A stretch of DNA of 64,000 nt from positions 28,509,616 to 28,573,615 of the forward strand of contig NC_089281.1 in NCBI RefSeq assembly GCF_963678975.1. The letters run 5' to 3'. Under the pieces are notes generated by a model. It saw nothing but the letters and a program-made list of their open reading frames with translations. It searched no databases and was not told where the DNA came from. Position numbers and translations under genes: made by a program. Position 1 is the stretch's first letter. The number at the start of each line of letters is the position of its first letter. Below, one piece after another: positions 33,001 through 44,091 of this stretch. This DNA comes from Dysidea avara. Taxonomy: Eukaryota > Porifera > Demospongiae > Dictyoceratida > Dysideidae.

Positions 33001-35218
33001 GGATTCTGATGAGTGTGTGCCCTCCGCACCTTCAATCAGGCTGGTCGTCCTCTTCTTCATTCAATGAAACCATAACAAGGCATCAATTATCAACACTTTT
33101 CTTGAGCAGCATATTTAAATGCCACAAACTTATTTGTAACGCTTATGCTCAGTAGATGCCTGTAACTTTATGATAGGTTCAAGACCATGCCTTGGTTGAC
33201 TAATGAGTGTGGAGACCCCACCTCTTAACAATCTATTTACTCGATCATAATGGCCACACCCCTTATTGGTCTGGCTATATTTATAAAACTAGCACAGTGA
33301 AAATATGTTAAAATCCTTGGCACAAAGCAGACGAAATTAATATTATTAAATTGTGATTTTTGTCTGTTGCAGACGGTCATTTTCCCTAGCTACTAGAAAA
33401 TTTTGATGCAATTCACACTTCATCAGATTTGACAAATTAAATGTTGATAATCAAGAAATTGTAGATAAATTTTGTACTTTTTAAAGGTATTTATGAGCAT
33501 TTGATGTGATTCGTTAAATTCATTAAAATTTCCTTGTGTATGGCATGTTATAAAACCCTTTGTTTGATTCATCTAAATCTTGTAAACTTTTCATTGGTGA
33601 TGTGTGAGCCCTTTTTGTGGCTATAATATGCACATTTAGATGTCAGACTCTTCACAATACTATATATACAGCACATACTTATAATCCCTAGTAACCTCAT
33701 GCGGTAGAGTTTGCAAATTTATATGCTACAGTGTCAAATGTACCAGAAGTTCAAAGGAACTGCCAGTGCCATAATTTGTATATTGCACTGCTGCAGACCG
33801 CAGCGAGTGCATTATAATTTATAACGCACTGGTTGCGGTTTTGTAGACCGCAACGAGTGCATTATAAGTTATAATATATTAATGCACCAACCGCAGTGCA
33901 ATATACAGATATTGTACTGGCTGCGATTTTGTGCAGCATAGCACAAGTGCCGGTGGCCAAGACCACTACAACACCTCACCTAATAGGTGGAAAGACACTT
34001 CACAGATCACTCGAATTCTTTTATAGCCTGACATGTAGAGGTCGATTGTGGGCCATAACGTCACCAATACGTATAATGTTTACAAGCAGCCAATGGCGAT
34101 CGAAAAAGCCAACGCGGGTGGCCACAACTCTAGTCTACATATATATATATATAAACGTACTTATACACCTTACTAGTCTGGTGCCATCTTAGCCCAGATT
34201 AAACTGTAGTCCACTTCGACAATGACTCAATATATTCTAAATAATACTAACCTTTACGTTCGATTGTGGTAACCAGTTTTGTCATGCCACCAGATTCAAG
34301 TTTAGCCAGTGTGAATAGTAAGAATTAGACTAGTATCATTTAGTAGTTAGGTTTTGTTTACTTATACCATCTATTTAGCTGCTTTTTTTCGCTCGAGAGA
34401 ATCACTATGGCGATTAGTCTGGCGCTTAGTCTATATGGCGATTGAGTGATCACGCTGGCATGCTGAGCACTACATGATGATAGTCGAACAGCGAATGCAG
34501 GTTAGTGATATAATTATCCCATAGCGTACTAGCTTTCAATGTCTCAGGTGGTTGCAGTATTGCAGGGGGGACGTTATCGCAACGTCCGGCTTGGTTACCC
34601 ACAATCGATGTTAGAAACCTGGCCTTTATAAGTGTTACAGCTGTCTTGTGAGACTCTCCCCACCTATTAGGTGAGTGGTACATAACAGTTATACAACGTG
34701 CACTCGTGCTCTGCCTGTATAAACACACTTGCCTTCGGGCCTAACGGCCCTCAGGCTCGTGCGTTTATATCAGGCAGAGCACTCGTGGCCGTTGTATAAC
34801 TATATAATATACTTTCTCCACAGGTCTTATAACATATTTTTTTCCTGGGTACATTCAAGGAAAGAATGCTGAAGCTGTTGGTGAAAGTTGTTGTCTTCAT
34901 TGCCTTATCACAACTTGTTGCCTTTACAGTCCCCTGTATTTTATATGTATGGCACATGTCCGTGGAAAGATTCGTGAACAAAGTGGAATAGAGGTAAGCT
35001 GATTAGCTAGTTTTATAAGGCCCACTATATAGTGTGTTTTCTTGTGTATATAGGGCTCATGTCTTACTGACTGCATCCTTTCCTGTTTTTATCTGTGCGC
35101 CATTACTCAGATGCAAAATGTAAGTTGGTCTGGATGTTGTTAATGCTGATTGTCATATCTACTGTACTTTCAGGAGGTGAACACTAAGGGAATGGGCGTG
35201 GCTATGGCCAGAGAATAA
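30061..35218 (+). CDS. PLAC8/Cys-rich domain protein, four exons, 111 residues
   Basis: Complete gene joined from exons 30061-30115, 34824-34993, 35054-35119 and 35174-35218, all with GT-AG borders (GTAAGT, GTAAGC and GTAAGT donors; CCACAG, ATATAG and TTTCAG acceptors) and matching phases. The start MSDGWSHGYCGCFDDCTVC is typical of the PLAC8 (cornifelin/Ony) domain, whose opening is W..GYCGCFDDC. Exon 2 adds LITYFFPGYIQGKNAEAVGE, then the Cys-rich hydrophobic part SCCLHCLITTCCLYSPLYFI. Exon 3 adds GSCLTDCILSCFYLCAITQM and exon 4 ends MGVAMARE. Length fits the family (about 110). Such proteins are membrane-associated and are linked to diverse roles such as metal handling and cell size in plants; a role here is unknown. 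ATG context is GAAAATGTC. Intron 1 is 4.7 kb and full of mobile elements; introns 2 and 3 are 60 and 54 bp. Confidence 0.9.
30224..31018. mobile_element. DNA element with CAGAGCTCTCAAC ends (6-bp TSD)
   Basis: CAGAGCTCTCAAC at the left and GTTGAGAGCTCTG at the right form a perfect 13-bp inverted repeat. CTAAGT flanks both sides (30218-30223 and 31019-31024). The 795-bp interior repeats TGCGTGAG/CTCACGCA strings near the right end. Open frame 30675-30887 lies inside and is not recognised. It is within intron 1 of the PLAC8 gene. Confidence 0.8.
31824..32582. mobile_element. MULE-like foldback (9-bp TSD GTCACCTTG)
   Basis: GGCCTTCGTTAAAACCCGGA at the left mirrors CCGGGTTTTAACGAAAGCC at the right. 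The arms pair over about 330-350 bp (for example AACAATGGCGGCGAGATACA near 32090 against its complement near 32315). GTCACCTTG flanks both sides (31815-31823, 32583-32591). Long inverted arms with a 9-bp duplication are characteristic of Mutator-like elements. No transposase. Frames 32318-32707 and 32325-32507 are shadows of the arms. Confidence 0.85.
32645..33318 (+). repeat. Dispersed repeat R1, copy 1
   Basis: About 650 bp that matches 41724-42290 and, in its second half, 43423-43697. Shared strings include GTGACGAGCA, CAGAATAATATTA, CAAGGCTGGAGGCCAAACRA and TGGCTATATTTATAA. Unclassified, non-coding. In PLAC8 intron 1. Confidence 0.75.
33747..34810 (+). repeat. 1 kb repeat R2, copy 1, with terminal hairpin
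   Basis: Nearly identical to 39636-40677. It starts AGTTCAAAGGAACTGCCAGT. The left 150 bp holds short direct repeats (GCACTG ... GCGGTTTTGTAGACCGCAAC). It ends in a strong hairpin at about 34684-34799, where GTTATACAAC, CACTCGTGCTCTGCCTG and CTTCGGGCC pair with their complements around a TAAC loop. It stops 13 bases before exon 2 of the PLAC8 gene. No ORF is recognisable, and the class is unknown. Confidence 0.8.
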
Positions 35219-37060
35219 CTATTACTTCAGTATGACCACAATAGTATGTATGACATGTTGGTAATCAGTTTTAGCATATTTAGCAATGATTACCACTAAA
35301 TGTTATTATATTAGCACTTTTATAGACTGTATCATTGTATGGCTAACAGATAAGATTTCTATTTGCTGCACTTTATGTTCTTAATCAGATTTTTTGTGAA
35401 ACATTAATATGCAGATGGGCAGAGAGCTATACTATGCTGCATATGCTATGAACAATACATGTACTATATTGATTACAGGCAGCTACTGCAGAAATTACTT
35501 CTCAACTAAAGCATGTATTATTTCTCTATAAAATTTTTGCTAAACAAGTACCATTAAAGTTTGTATGGGTAATGCAAAAGTGAAAGAATATATGTAGCAC
35601 ATTATAATAGCTATTATTACCCTAATCATACAAAGCAACTTGTAGCTTCAATAACTATTATTAGAGCTTTATAGTGACCAGCACTGCATGATATGCACAT
35701 GTAATGGCAAAGAAGGTAGCTATAGTGAATTATGCATGTATAGTGTACATTCAATGTATACATGGTTAAATACACAGGTGTCACAAGCTATCTATCAACC
35801 AAGGTCACTATATATTCTCTGTATTGGTAATGACTCACCATTGGTGGTGACAGTCGCCATATATAAAGTGTTTACTATACATGCACATGGAGATGGTGTA
35901 TCTCTGTCAAAGTCTAGCGTTCCTTTATCAATCCAAAGATGCAATAGCTGCATACATTACATGTTTCCCTATAATAGTACATGCTGGGGAACAGAAATGT
36001 GTTATTAACTTATCATGGCCTTTTGAGAAGAGTGTTTATAAGACATAAAACCTTTCAACCACGTACAAGAATTATAAATTTTTGACTGTCATTGTAAAGC
36101 AGTGAGATTGCACAGTTCATTCAGCAAAAGACTAGACAATGTCAAATGATATAGCTATACAATGTACCAAATTAAGTTTAGTTAAACCCCACCATACTAC
36201 TGTTATCAACCCAAGAATGAGGCGAAGTCAAAACAGATATCCTATAAGTGCAGGTGTGGTTTAACTAAATATCCTCTACATTTTGTAGCATTTGACTTCA
36301 TAAATTCCTGAAATTGAGGTGTTGATAACAGTGATATCCTACATGTTATGACACACCCCCTTCTATCCCACATTTTGAAGACATTTGACTTCATAAACAA
36401 AGCAACAATGAGGCTAGATAAACAAGTAAGTTGTGTATATATGGTTTCAGGTTGCTTTTGATTTAACTGAAAGTGTAAACTGATCATTTTGTCTTCCATA
36501 TTCAAGATTCTCACCTACTGGGATGCCACTGTCGAGCTACACTCATCAGGCAGGCAGTTATCAGTAGAAAATTCCATCAAATAATTTTTTTTAAATTTTG
36601 TAACAAGCATTTAGAGTCATACTGAAGGCACTTTTGGGCTTGGCTATAGCTAACCAATACTGCCAAGATGCCAGGATGGTATTGTGAAGCTGGTTTTGGG
36701 TGATATTTTTGGCCAGAAAAACCCAAACCTCCATGATCCCAATATACAGTACTACCATAGTGTATGATACAATTTTTCTTGAAAATACAAAGTGTATTTA
36801 ATAGACTATATATTATGTGATACACACATGCTTATTGCTTATACACAAATAGCAAATAAATCTATTATTAACTACATAACTACATCAATTACAATGCTAA
36901 ATTTTTCTCAATTTACAATGAATAATAGCTAGAGGGGTGCATCATCATAGTAAAGTGACCGACCTAAAGTGATTTGGTCACATCCGTTCTCAAACCTGTA
37001 AATAATATAGTACAACAATCAGTGATTATGAATATTGCTAAACAATAATTGGCTAAAAGT
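35219..37060. other. Gene-poor intergenic stretch
   Basis: Downstream of the PLAC8 gene. TTTGACTTCATAAAT at about 36293 and TTTGACTTCATAAAC at about 36387 mark a diverged direct repeat, next to a GTTTAGTTAAACC ... GGTTTAACTAAAT inverted pair (36177-36269). No protein-like frame. Confidence 0.4.
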
Positions 37061-37063
37061 ACG

Positions 37064-37312
37064 TATAAGGAAAAATTGAGAATTTAAAGTTCAATAAGGG
37101 ATCATAAAAATAAGAAGTAGTGTAACAAGGGAGGTCGTCTACACCTGAAGATATACTATAGTGGACATTTAATCCTTTTACCCACAACTGAATTAGGGAT
37201 TAAATGTCTACTAGTATATCTTCAGGTGTAGGCAACCTCCCTTGTTTCACAACTTTTTATTTCTATGATCCCTAATCGAACTTAAAATTCTTAATTTTTC
37301 CTTGTACTTGTT
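37064..37312. mobile_element. Foldback MITE (about 250 bp)
   Basis: AAGGAAAAATTGAGAATTTA near 37069 mirrors TTAAAATTCTTAATTTTTCC near 37283. AGATATACTATAGTGGACAT pairs with ATGTCTACTAGTATATCTTC. Contains AAGTAGTGTAACAAGGGAGG, shared with the fragments at 42418, 48253 and 49390. Confidence 0.75.
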
Positions 37313-38675
37313 TGGTCAGGCCATCCGTGGACTGTCTGACCTGATGTGATATTTAGATTATCTGCTTTCATGTGATACTCAACTAGTTGTGTTACACACA
37401 TGCAGCACTCACTCCAAGCTAGGGGTGTATGGGGCAAGCTTCCCCAGGGAAAGTTTTGAAAATAGATGCTCTGAAACGGCAGCTGGAGGCTATTTTACAT
37501 ACAAAATCGCTTTCTTCTTTATATTAACATCAAGGATAATATCCTGGTATAGATAATATCCTAGTATAGATAATATCCTGGTAATTTTATGCTACAGTAC
37601 TAATTAATTCAATTTCATATCTACTAGCTAATTTTACTTTTATGATATTGAAATTGGGAGGAAGTTTGAATTCTTTGAGACACAAGTATTTCAAATTGTA
37701 ATTGTATGACCATGCATGATCAATTATCCCAATGCAATGCCATGAAGATGACTCACTTGAAGTTTTGAAAAGTAAAGTAACTAACAAATTTTTCGGGGTA
37801 ATACATATGAGCTTGCTTTACAAAGGTTTCAAAAACCACTATGTCCAGGTGACCGCCACCTTAAGGCACTGCCTATATCTCATTAACTCACGATATTGCA
37901 CAGTTAGGTGTGCGTATATCACATTAACTCATTCTCAGATTTCTTTGATGTCCTTTGCCATCTCCTTTGTGCCATGTACAGTCACACATCTTGAGAATGA
38001 TTGTGGGATTAAGTTTCTTGGTGAAAGCATTCTGAGGAGCTTCTTTGACTGAAATGGAGCTGTTTTCAATACACTGGTGAGTTCTATAATGCTGTTTTTG
38101 ATAAGTTCTAGACACTCAGAGGAGGTTGGACATGCTCTAAGCACCACCTAAATGTATTAGCCTTGTATTATTTGGCATTTCATGTGACTCCCAATAGTCA
38201 CAATATAAAACTAAGAAAAAATGGGGTTTGCTGGTTGGTTAGATATTTAGATCATGCTTCACGTAAGTTTCAAGGCAATGTATTTTGTTTTCTAAAAAAT
38301 CACTTGAGTTCTGAATGAAATTAATAAGTTGCGGTTTGGTGCGTGCAGCTTCACCAGACGTACGTATTCTATAGACGGAACAATGATGCTTCACTGCACT
38401 ATACTGAGATCAATGTCCTACTCTCCTGAATTTTGTGTAATTTGTTTTAGTGGTGTGTGTCATATGGCTTTGCTGGATTCCATTCACAACAGCCATTAGA
38501 AATTATCACTAGAGTGTAAAGGTATAGTTAGAAAACATCACTGGATCATAAAGATGATCGTATTAATCTAGGAAGCCTAACAGTGAGTTATTTTAGCACT
38601 AATTCAATCAGGAAGTCGTCATTACTGGCAGTGACCAGAGCTACATGAGCCATAGTCTAAATCAGTTACTGCCTG
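37313..38675. other. Gene-poor; GATAATATCCTGGTATA tandem
   Basis: Three copies of a unit near GATAATATCCTRGTATA lie at about 37536-37582. A sequence at about 37780-38160 reads like an unclassified repeat (TTTCTTTGATGTCCTTTGCC). No gene is supportable. Confidence 0.4.
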
Positions 38676-38795
38676 AATTTAGGTATCTGCACTATTTTGA
38701 GACCTTTGGAATGGCACAATAATCACCAAGGATGAAGCCTTAGGTGATTATTGTGCCATTCCTCAGGTCTCTAAAATAGTGCAGATACCTGGATT
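38676..38795. repeat. Near-perfect hairpin of about 48-bp stem
   Basis: AGGTATCTGCACTATTTTGA, GACCTTTGGAATGGCACAAT, AATCACC pairs with GGTGATTATTGTGCCATTCC, TCAGGTCTCTAAAATAGTGC, AGATACCT. Only about three mismatches, with a loop of about 15-18 bases (AAGGATGAAGCCTTA). The size suits either a tiny foldback or a small-RNA precursor. Confidence 0.8.
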
Positions 38796-38982
38796 TGTGT
38801 AATAACCTATACATGTATAGTATCGTGATATCTTTTTTAGTGATAGATGATAGTTGGTTTTGCTTAGTGATTCACAGTGTCCATAATCAAAATTCATATA
38901 GCCCAATGTAAATACACTTATGAAGCATGCCAGTAGTTTCCCACAGGTGTAGGTGATTAACCCACATGGCACAATATCGATA

Positions 38983-39529
38983 GACACATTCCAAAATTAC
39001 GTCACTGTCAAAACAACAACCTTCTGCCATTTTGAATGCAATAATCACGATTGCGCTATGTTGAAATGTCACGATGAAAACAGCTCGAACAAAGTGGTAT
39101 TATTGACCAACAGGCTATGAAAGCCTTCAAGGTTGAAAATAGGTGTTTCTGGTTAGAGGCAGCTAGGTGGTTATCTGGGTTGAACAGGTGTGAAGAATTG
39201 ACCTCAGCATTGACAACATTAATTGCCTTGTTTCCTGTACAAGGATAGCATTTTAGTCTGGGTAGTCATTACTACTATGCTAATGGAAGTGATAGCAGTA
39301 GCAGCTGCTGACCATACACTGTCGCTGTGCACCTGTCCAAACGTGAATAATCACCTGCCTCTAACCAGGCTTTGGTGGCCTGTTGTTCAACAATACTGCA
39401 TGGTTCAAGCTGTTTCAGTTGTCATATTTAAATGTAGCACAATCATGATTAATACTAGTGGGCCTAGTGGCCCCATTCAAAATGGCGGATGGTTGCTACT
39501 ATGACAGTGATGTAATTTTGGAATGTGTC
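38983..39529. mobile_element. Foldback element (TA target), 547 bp
   Basis: GACACATTCCAAAATTACGT at the left mirrors TGTAATTTTGGAATGTGTC at the right, with TA on each side. Inner arm pairs include CATTTTGAATGC against GCCCCATTCAAAATG, and GGTTAGAGGCAGCTAGGTGG against CACCTGCCTCTAACC. Non-coding. Confidence 0.75.
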
Positions 39530-39635
39530 TATTATACCACGAGCACTCATGCTTTGCCTGGTATATATGCACTTGCCCTCAGGCTGGCTCTCGGGCAAGT
39601 GTGTATATAGTGCGTATGTACCACTCTGCGTGGGC

Positions 39636-40677
39636 AGTTCAAAGGCACCGCCAGTGCCATAATTTGTATATTGCACTGCTGCAGACCACAGCAAGTGCAT
39701 TATAACTTATAACGCACTGGTTGCGGTTTTGTAGACCACAACAAGTGCATTATAAGTTATAATGCACTGACCGCAGTGCAATATACAGATATTGCACTGG
39801 CTGCGGTTTTGTGCAGCATAGCACAAGTGCCGGTGGCGAAGACTACTACGACACCTCACCTAATAGGTGGAAAGACACTTCACAGATCACTCGAATTCTT
39901 TTATAGCCTGACATGTAAAGGTCGATTGTGGGCCATAACGTCACCAATACGTATAATGTTTACAAGCAGCCAATGGCGATCGAAAAAGCCAACGCGGGTG
40001 GCCACAACTCTAGTCTACATATATATAAATGTACTTATACACCTTACTAGTCTGGTGCCATCTTAGCCCAGATTAAACTGTAGTCCACTTCGACAATGAC
40101 TCAATAAAACAAATATATTCTAAATAATACTAACCTTTACGTTCGATTGTGGGAACCAGTTTTGTCATGCCACCAGATTCGAGTTTAGCCAGTGTGAATA
40201 GTAAGAATTAGACTAGTATCGTTTAGTAGTTAGGTTTTGTTTACTTAAATCGTCTATTTAGCTGCTTTTTTTCGCTCGAGAGAATCACTATGGTGATTAG
40301 TCTGGTGCTTAGTCTATATGGCACACTGGCATGCTGAGCACTACATGATGAGAGTCGAACAGCGAATGCAGGTTAGTGATATAACCCATAGCGTACTAGC
40401 TTTCAATATCTCAGGTGGCTGCAGTACTGCAGGGGGAACGTCATCGCAACGTCTGGCTTGGTTACCCACAATCAAAGTTAGAAACCTGGCCTTTATAAGT
40501 GTTACAGCTGTCTTGTGAGACTCTCCCCACCTATTAGGTGAGTGGTACATAACAGTTATACAACATGCACTCGTGCTCTGCCTGTATAAACGCACTTGCC
40601 TTCGGGCCTGACGGCCCTCAGGCTCGTGCGTTTATATCAGGCAGAGCACTCGTGGCCGTTGTATAACTATATAATAT
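39636..40677 (+). repeat. 1 kb repeat R2, copy 2
   Basis: Over 93 percent identical to 33747-34810 by eye. It lacks about 20 bases in the TATATA tract and a few other short stretches. It lies inside an outer hairpin whose halves are at about 39531-39610 (ATACCACGAGCACTCATGC) and 40676-40715 (TCAGGCAAAGCACTCATCC). Confidence 0.85.
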
Positions 40678-40734
40678 ATCAGGCAAAGCACTCATCCCCA
40701 TCGCATAACTATTACATATATACAGGGCCAACAA

Positions 40735-41000
40735 GAGAAGTAGATGGCCAAGGGCAAATTTAGAATGTGGGGTCCCTATATACTGATAAAGCTAGCTAGG
40801 TAATACCTTTAGCATGCAATACATGCCAACCTAGGGAGGGCTGGGGACATGCCTTACAAGAAATTTTTTTTTAATTAGACCCTCTGAAATTGAATATGAG
40901 AGTAATTTCAATAGTTTATCACATTATAATTATTAATGTGTGTATGTGACTGTTGTATTAGGGTGATTACTATATTAAGTAACTTGGGTTTGAATTTTAT
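40735..41000. mobile_element. Degenerate CAGGGGCGGATCC-family copy
   Basis: Contains ACATGCCTTACAAGAAATTT like the inner part at 18440. The module dimer at 40946-40986 is diverged (GACTGTTGTATTAGGGTGAT). Ends not recognisable. Confidence 0.4.
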
Positions 41001-41133
41001 AGTAAGCTTTCTGCAAAATACACACCACTGCAATCCGAAAAATCAACTTTTACAAATTGTTTATTGTAGTATCCTATTGCTATATCCACTGGAGGCATGA
41101 TTGTTGTCTTCACAGAAATATCACTTTTATAGT

Positions 41134-41464
41134 CTGTTCATGTTCACCTGAGCCCTCGTTTCTTGTTAACAACTCTTGTTACATGGGCCAGCTGCCCAAT
41201 CATTAAGTAGCACTGTGAAGCCCTTTAAACACCAGAACTGTTTATTTAAAAAGCTTCACTTAAAAAGCGCTTTGATATGGGAAAGAACAAGTAAGTTATG
41301 AGGCTTTAAAAATATCCCATACCTTTAGTATGGACAATTCAGGTGCACAAAAATTGTTTACAACATGAAAACATGCTTGTTCCAGTACAAAACCATTGGG
41401 AGTGAGCACATGTTCACCTCTTTGATATTACTGTATTTGGTGGGGGCTCAGGTGAACACGTGCC
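41134..41464. repeat. Inverted repeat GTTCACCTGAGCCC
   Basis: GTTCACCTGAGCCCTCG at about 41141 mirrors GGGGGCTCAGGTGAACACG at about 41443. Possible MITE of about 320 bp. No target duplication identified. Confidence 0.5.
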
Positions 41465-41723
41465 AACTATAGTATCTCATGATATGCAAAATTTATTTTC
41501 AAAATTTCATGCTAAACTTGGTTACTTAGCCAGATCATAATTGTTGTAGTTAAAAAGTACACACAGTAATAAGCAAATGATTTGTTGGGTGCCCAAAACA
41601 GACAAAGAAATACGAATTTCAGGAAAAGATGATTTCTCGCCATCCGGGTGACAAGTGTCAATTCTCTGTAGCATTATAGAAATATATTGCACTTTCTAGC
41701 TATTTCCAGTGCTTCTGCATCCG

Positions 41724-42368
41724 TCAATTATCAAACAGTACAGTAGTACTGTTAAAGTAGGGATTCCCCTAAAGTGACGAGCACCACCTAAAATTCCGCC
41801 TTTAAAATTCATAATAGAGACATCTTATGCGACAAAAATCACCTTTACAGAATAATATTATCCAAATGCAGCATCAAAAACAAGAAAGCACTTACAGGCA
41901 GCTGGATATAGAATTTTTTAAAATCACCGAAACTCGAATTTCCATCTGCCTGCCTGCCAGCCTGTCTGACCACAGTCACAAGGCTGGAGGCCAAACAAAG
42001 CAACGCATGGCCACCATTTTACGCCACTCACTAGTAGGATGTGTCTTTTGGGAGTGTGTGCCCTCTGCTACTTTTATCTTCAATCAGGCTGTTCATCCTC
42101 TTCTTCATGCAATGAAACCATACCAAGGTGTTAATTAACCGTATAAACACTTTCCTTGAGCAGCATATTTAGATGCCACAAGCGATCCAGCATTCCCCTC
42201 AACAATGTATTTACGAGATCACGATGCCCACACACCCTTATTATTAGTCTGGCTGTACTTATAATGCTAGTACAGTGAAAATATATAAAATAGTGACACG
42301 CCACCTGGTAGGTGAAAGGCTGACTCGAGAACTCTAATACAGCAGTTACCGTAATAGAACAGTCACAT
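41724..42368 (+). repeat. Dispersed repeat R1, copy 2, with module at its end
   Basis: Matches R1 copy 1. It extends beyond it into GACTCGAGAACTCTAATACA, GCAGTTACC and GTAATAGAACAGTCAC (42321-42366), a module dimer. The open frame 41827-42138 is within the repeat. Confidence 0.75.
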
Positions 42369-42417
42369 GCGTAACAAAAAACCAAACAAAGTAGTGTGTC
42401 AAAAATTATTAATTAAA

Positions 42418-42480
42418 AAATGAAGTAGAGATCCAAGCAATAAAAAGTAGTGAAACAAGAGAGATCCCTACTTCACTAAT
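42418..42480. repeat. GAAGTAGRGATCC mini-foldback
   Basis: GAAGTAGAGATCC and GATCCCTACTTC form the two ends around AAAAAGTAGTGAAACAAGAG. Related single arms lie at 48253-48297 and, reversed, at 49385-49425. Confidence 0.6.
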
Positions 42481-42834
42481 AATTAGAACTATGTATGGCC
42501 AAAGATGTCCCTAGATGTTTGGTACCAACGGTTGCCAATTATTATTTCATCCACAGTTTCCACGCATCGTTCTAAGCTGTGCACCACGGGAGGCAGCTAA
42601 ATCATCCAAATTTGACTTCACCTCTCATGCTCCACAGCAGCTTCAAATCTTTGCTAGATCATCCTACATCACCATCATGATGCAAAACAAACCAAAAAAG
42701 CACAAAACCTTCATTTTTGATTCAAGCTAGGTGGAGCTCCTGGCATACTACATCATATGAAATCACAAAAACACCAACTGTTACTACTAACAAACGTTTT
42801 GGGCCATCATTACCATCCTTCTAAACAAAATTAG

Positions 42835-43008
42835 GTGACCAGTGTTGCATCAGAAGTACTGGAAAGGACTTTGGCACCATTGAGAGAACCCCATGGAATG
42901 ACACATGAAAGTTTTAATGCTTTTCATCCAGATGGTGAGAAGTCTCAGATCCTTTCCAGACTAACAGCTAAGTTAGACTATGCATCCAACCTTATTACAT
43001 CACTATGA
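42835..43008 (+). other. Exon-like open segment, unrecognised
   Basis: Following an acceptor-like AAATTAG, 57 codons (VTSVASEVLERTLAPLREPH ... LTAKLDYASNLITSL) end at TGA 43006-43008. Composition is protein-like, but I do not recognise it and no upstream exon is visible. Could be a relic terminal exon of a transposon gene. Confidence 0.25.
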
Positions 43009-43422
43009 GGAAGAGTTGGCTTTTCTTGTCTTGGCTGGTAGGGAAGCTTGAATTCGAAATTCATGTTTCGGTTCCTGATTTTTGAAAGAAAGCAACCCTG
43101 TGCCGAGAACCCAGTAAATCATTTGCTTACTACTGTACATACTTTTTAACTACAACAACTCTAGATAATATCTAGCTAAGTAGTAAGTTTTATCCGCTCC
43201 TTTGTGTGGAGCACAGAATTTTAAAAATAAATTTTGCATCTCGCTAGATACTAAAATTGATATAATTATTTGTGAAGACAATAATCGTGCCTCCAGTTTC
43301 ATGGTAGATCTAGCAATGGGATAAAAATGAAAATCCCACAATGGTAGGGGAATTGATTTGTAAAAGTCAATTTTTGGATTGCGGACTCTACTGTTCTGTT
43401 AGAGTATCTCAATCTTGATCAG

Positions 43423-43773
43423 GCTGGTCATTGTCTTCTTCATGCAACAAAACCATATTGAGACATTATATTTCTGCGTCAAAACTTTCTTTGAGCAGCA
43501 TAATTAGATGCCACAAAATTATTTAAAGTGCTTACACTACCGGTAGATACCTGTAATTTCATGATAGATTTGAGACCCCACACCCATCAATAATCTAGGT
43601 TGACTAAGCACGAAGACCACACCTCTATTTACTCAAACATGATGACCTCACCCTCTTATTGGTGTAGCTATATTTATAATGATAGCACAGTGAAATAAAG
43701 GAATAGTGACCAAACCCCTAGATGCTGACTCAATATACTCTAATGCAGCAGTCACCCTAATAGAACAGCCACA
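43423..43773 (+). repeat. Dispersed repeat R1, copy 3 (partial)
   Basis: Second half of R1 (AATCTTGATCAGGCTGGTCA to AGCACAGTGAAAT), again followed by the module dimer (43727-43773). Another module copy stands just before it at 43385-43415. It directly adjoins the pogo-like element. Confidence 0.7.
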
Positions 43774-44091
43774 CTTGTACAGCTGTATGGTATACTGTAT
43801 AGCGGAAAATTTTTGTGGGAGAAAATTTTGGCAAATTTGGCAAGATTGCATGGAATCACCAAAATTTTACTCGCCATTTTAAAATAAAAATACCAGACGC
43901 TGTTCTTCATCACTTCATAATCGGTGAGTGAATATCATTACAGCAGTTATTCAGCCTTCCCCAAGTATTCCATTCAACAACTTTCTATTGATATGTGGTT
44001 TTAGGATAATATAGTTAAGCTGACAGGTCATTCATGCCCACATGCGTTCCAGTCTCGATTGCTACAATCTACTCAGTACTTTATTATCGAT

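Noticed and set aside
35688-36008. 106-codon plus-strand frame
   Set aside because: No recognisable pattern, and no splice or promoter context.
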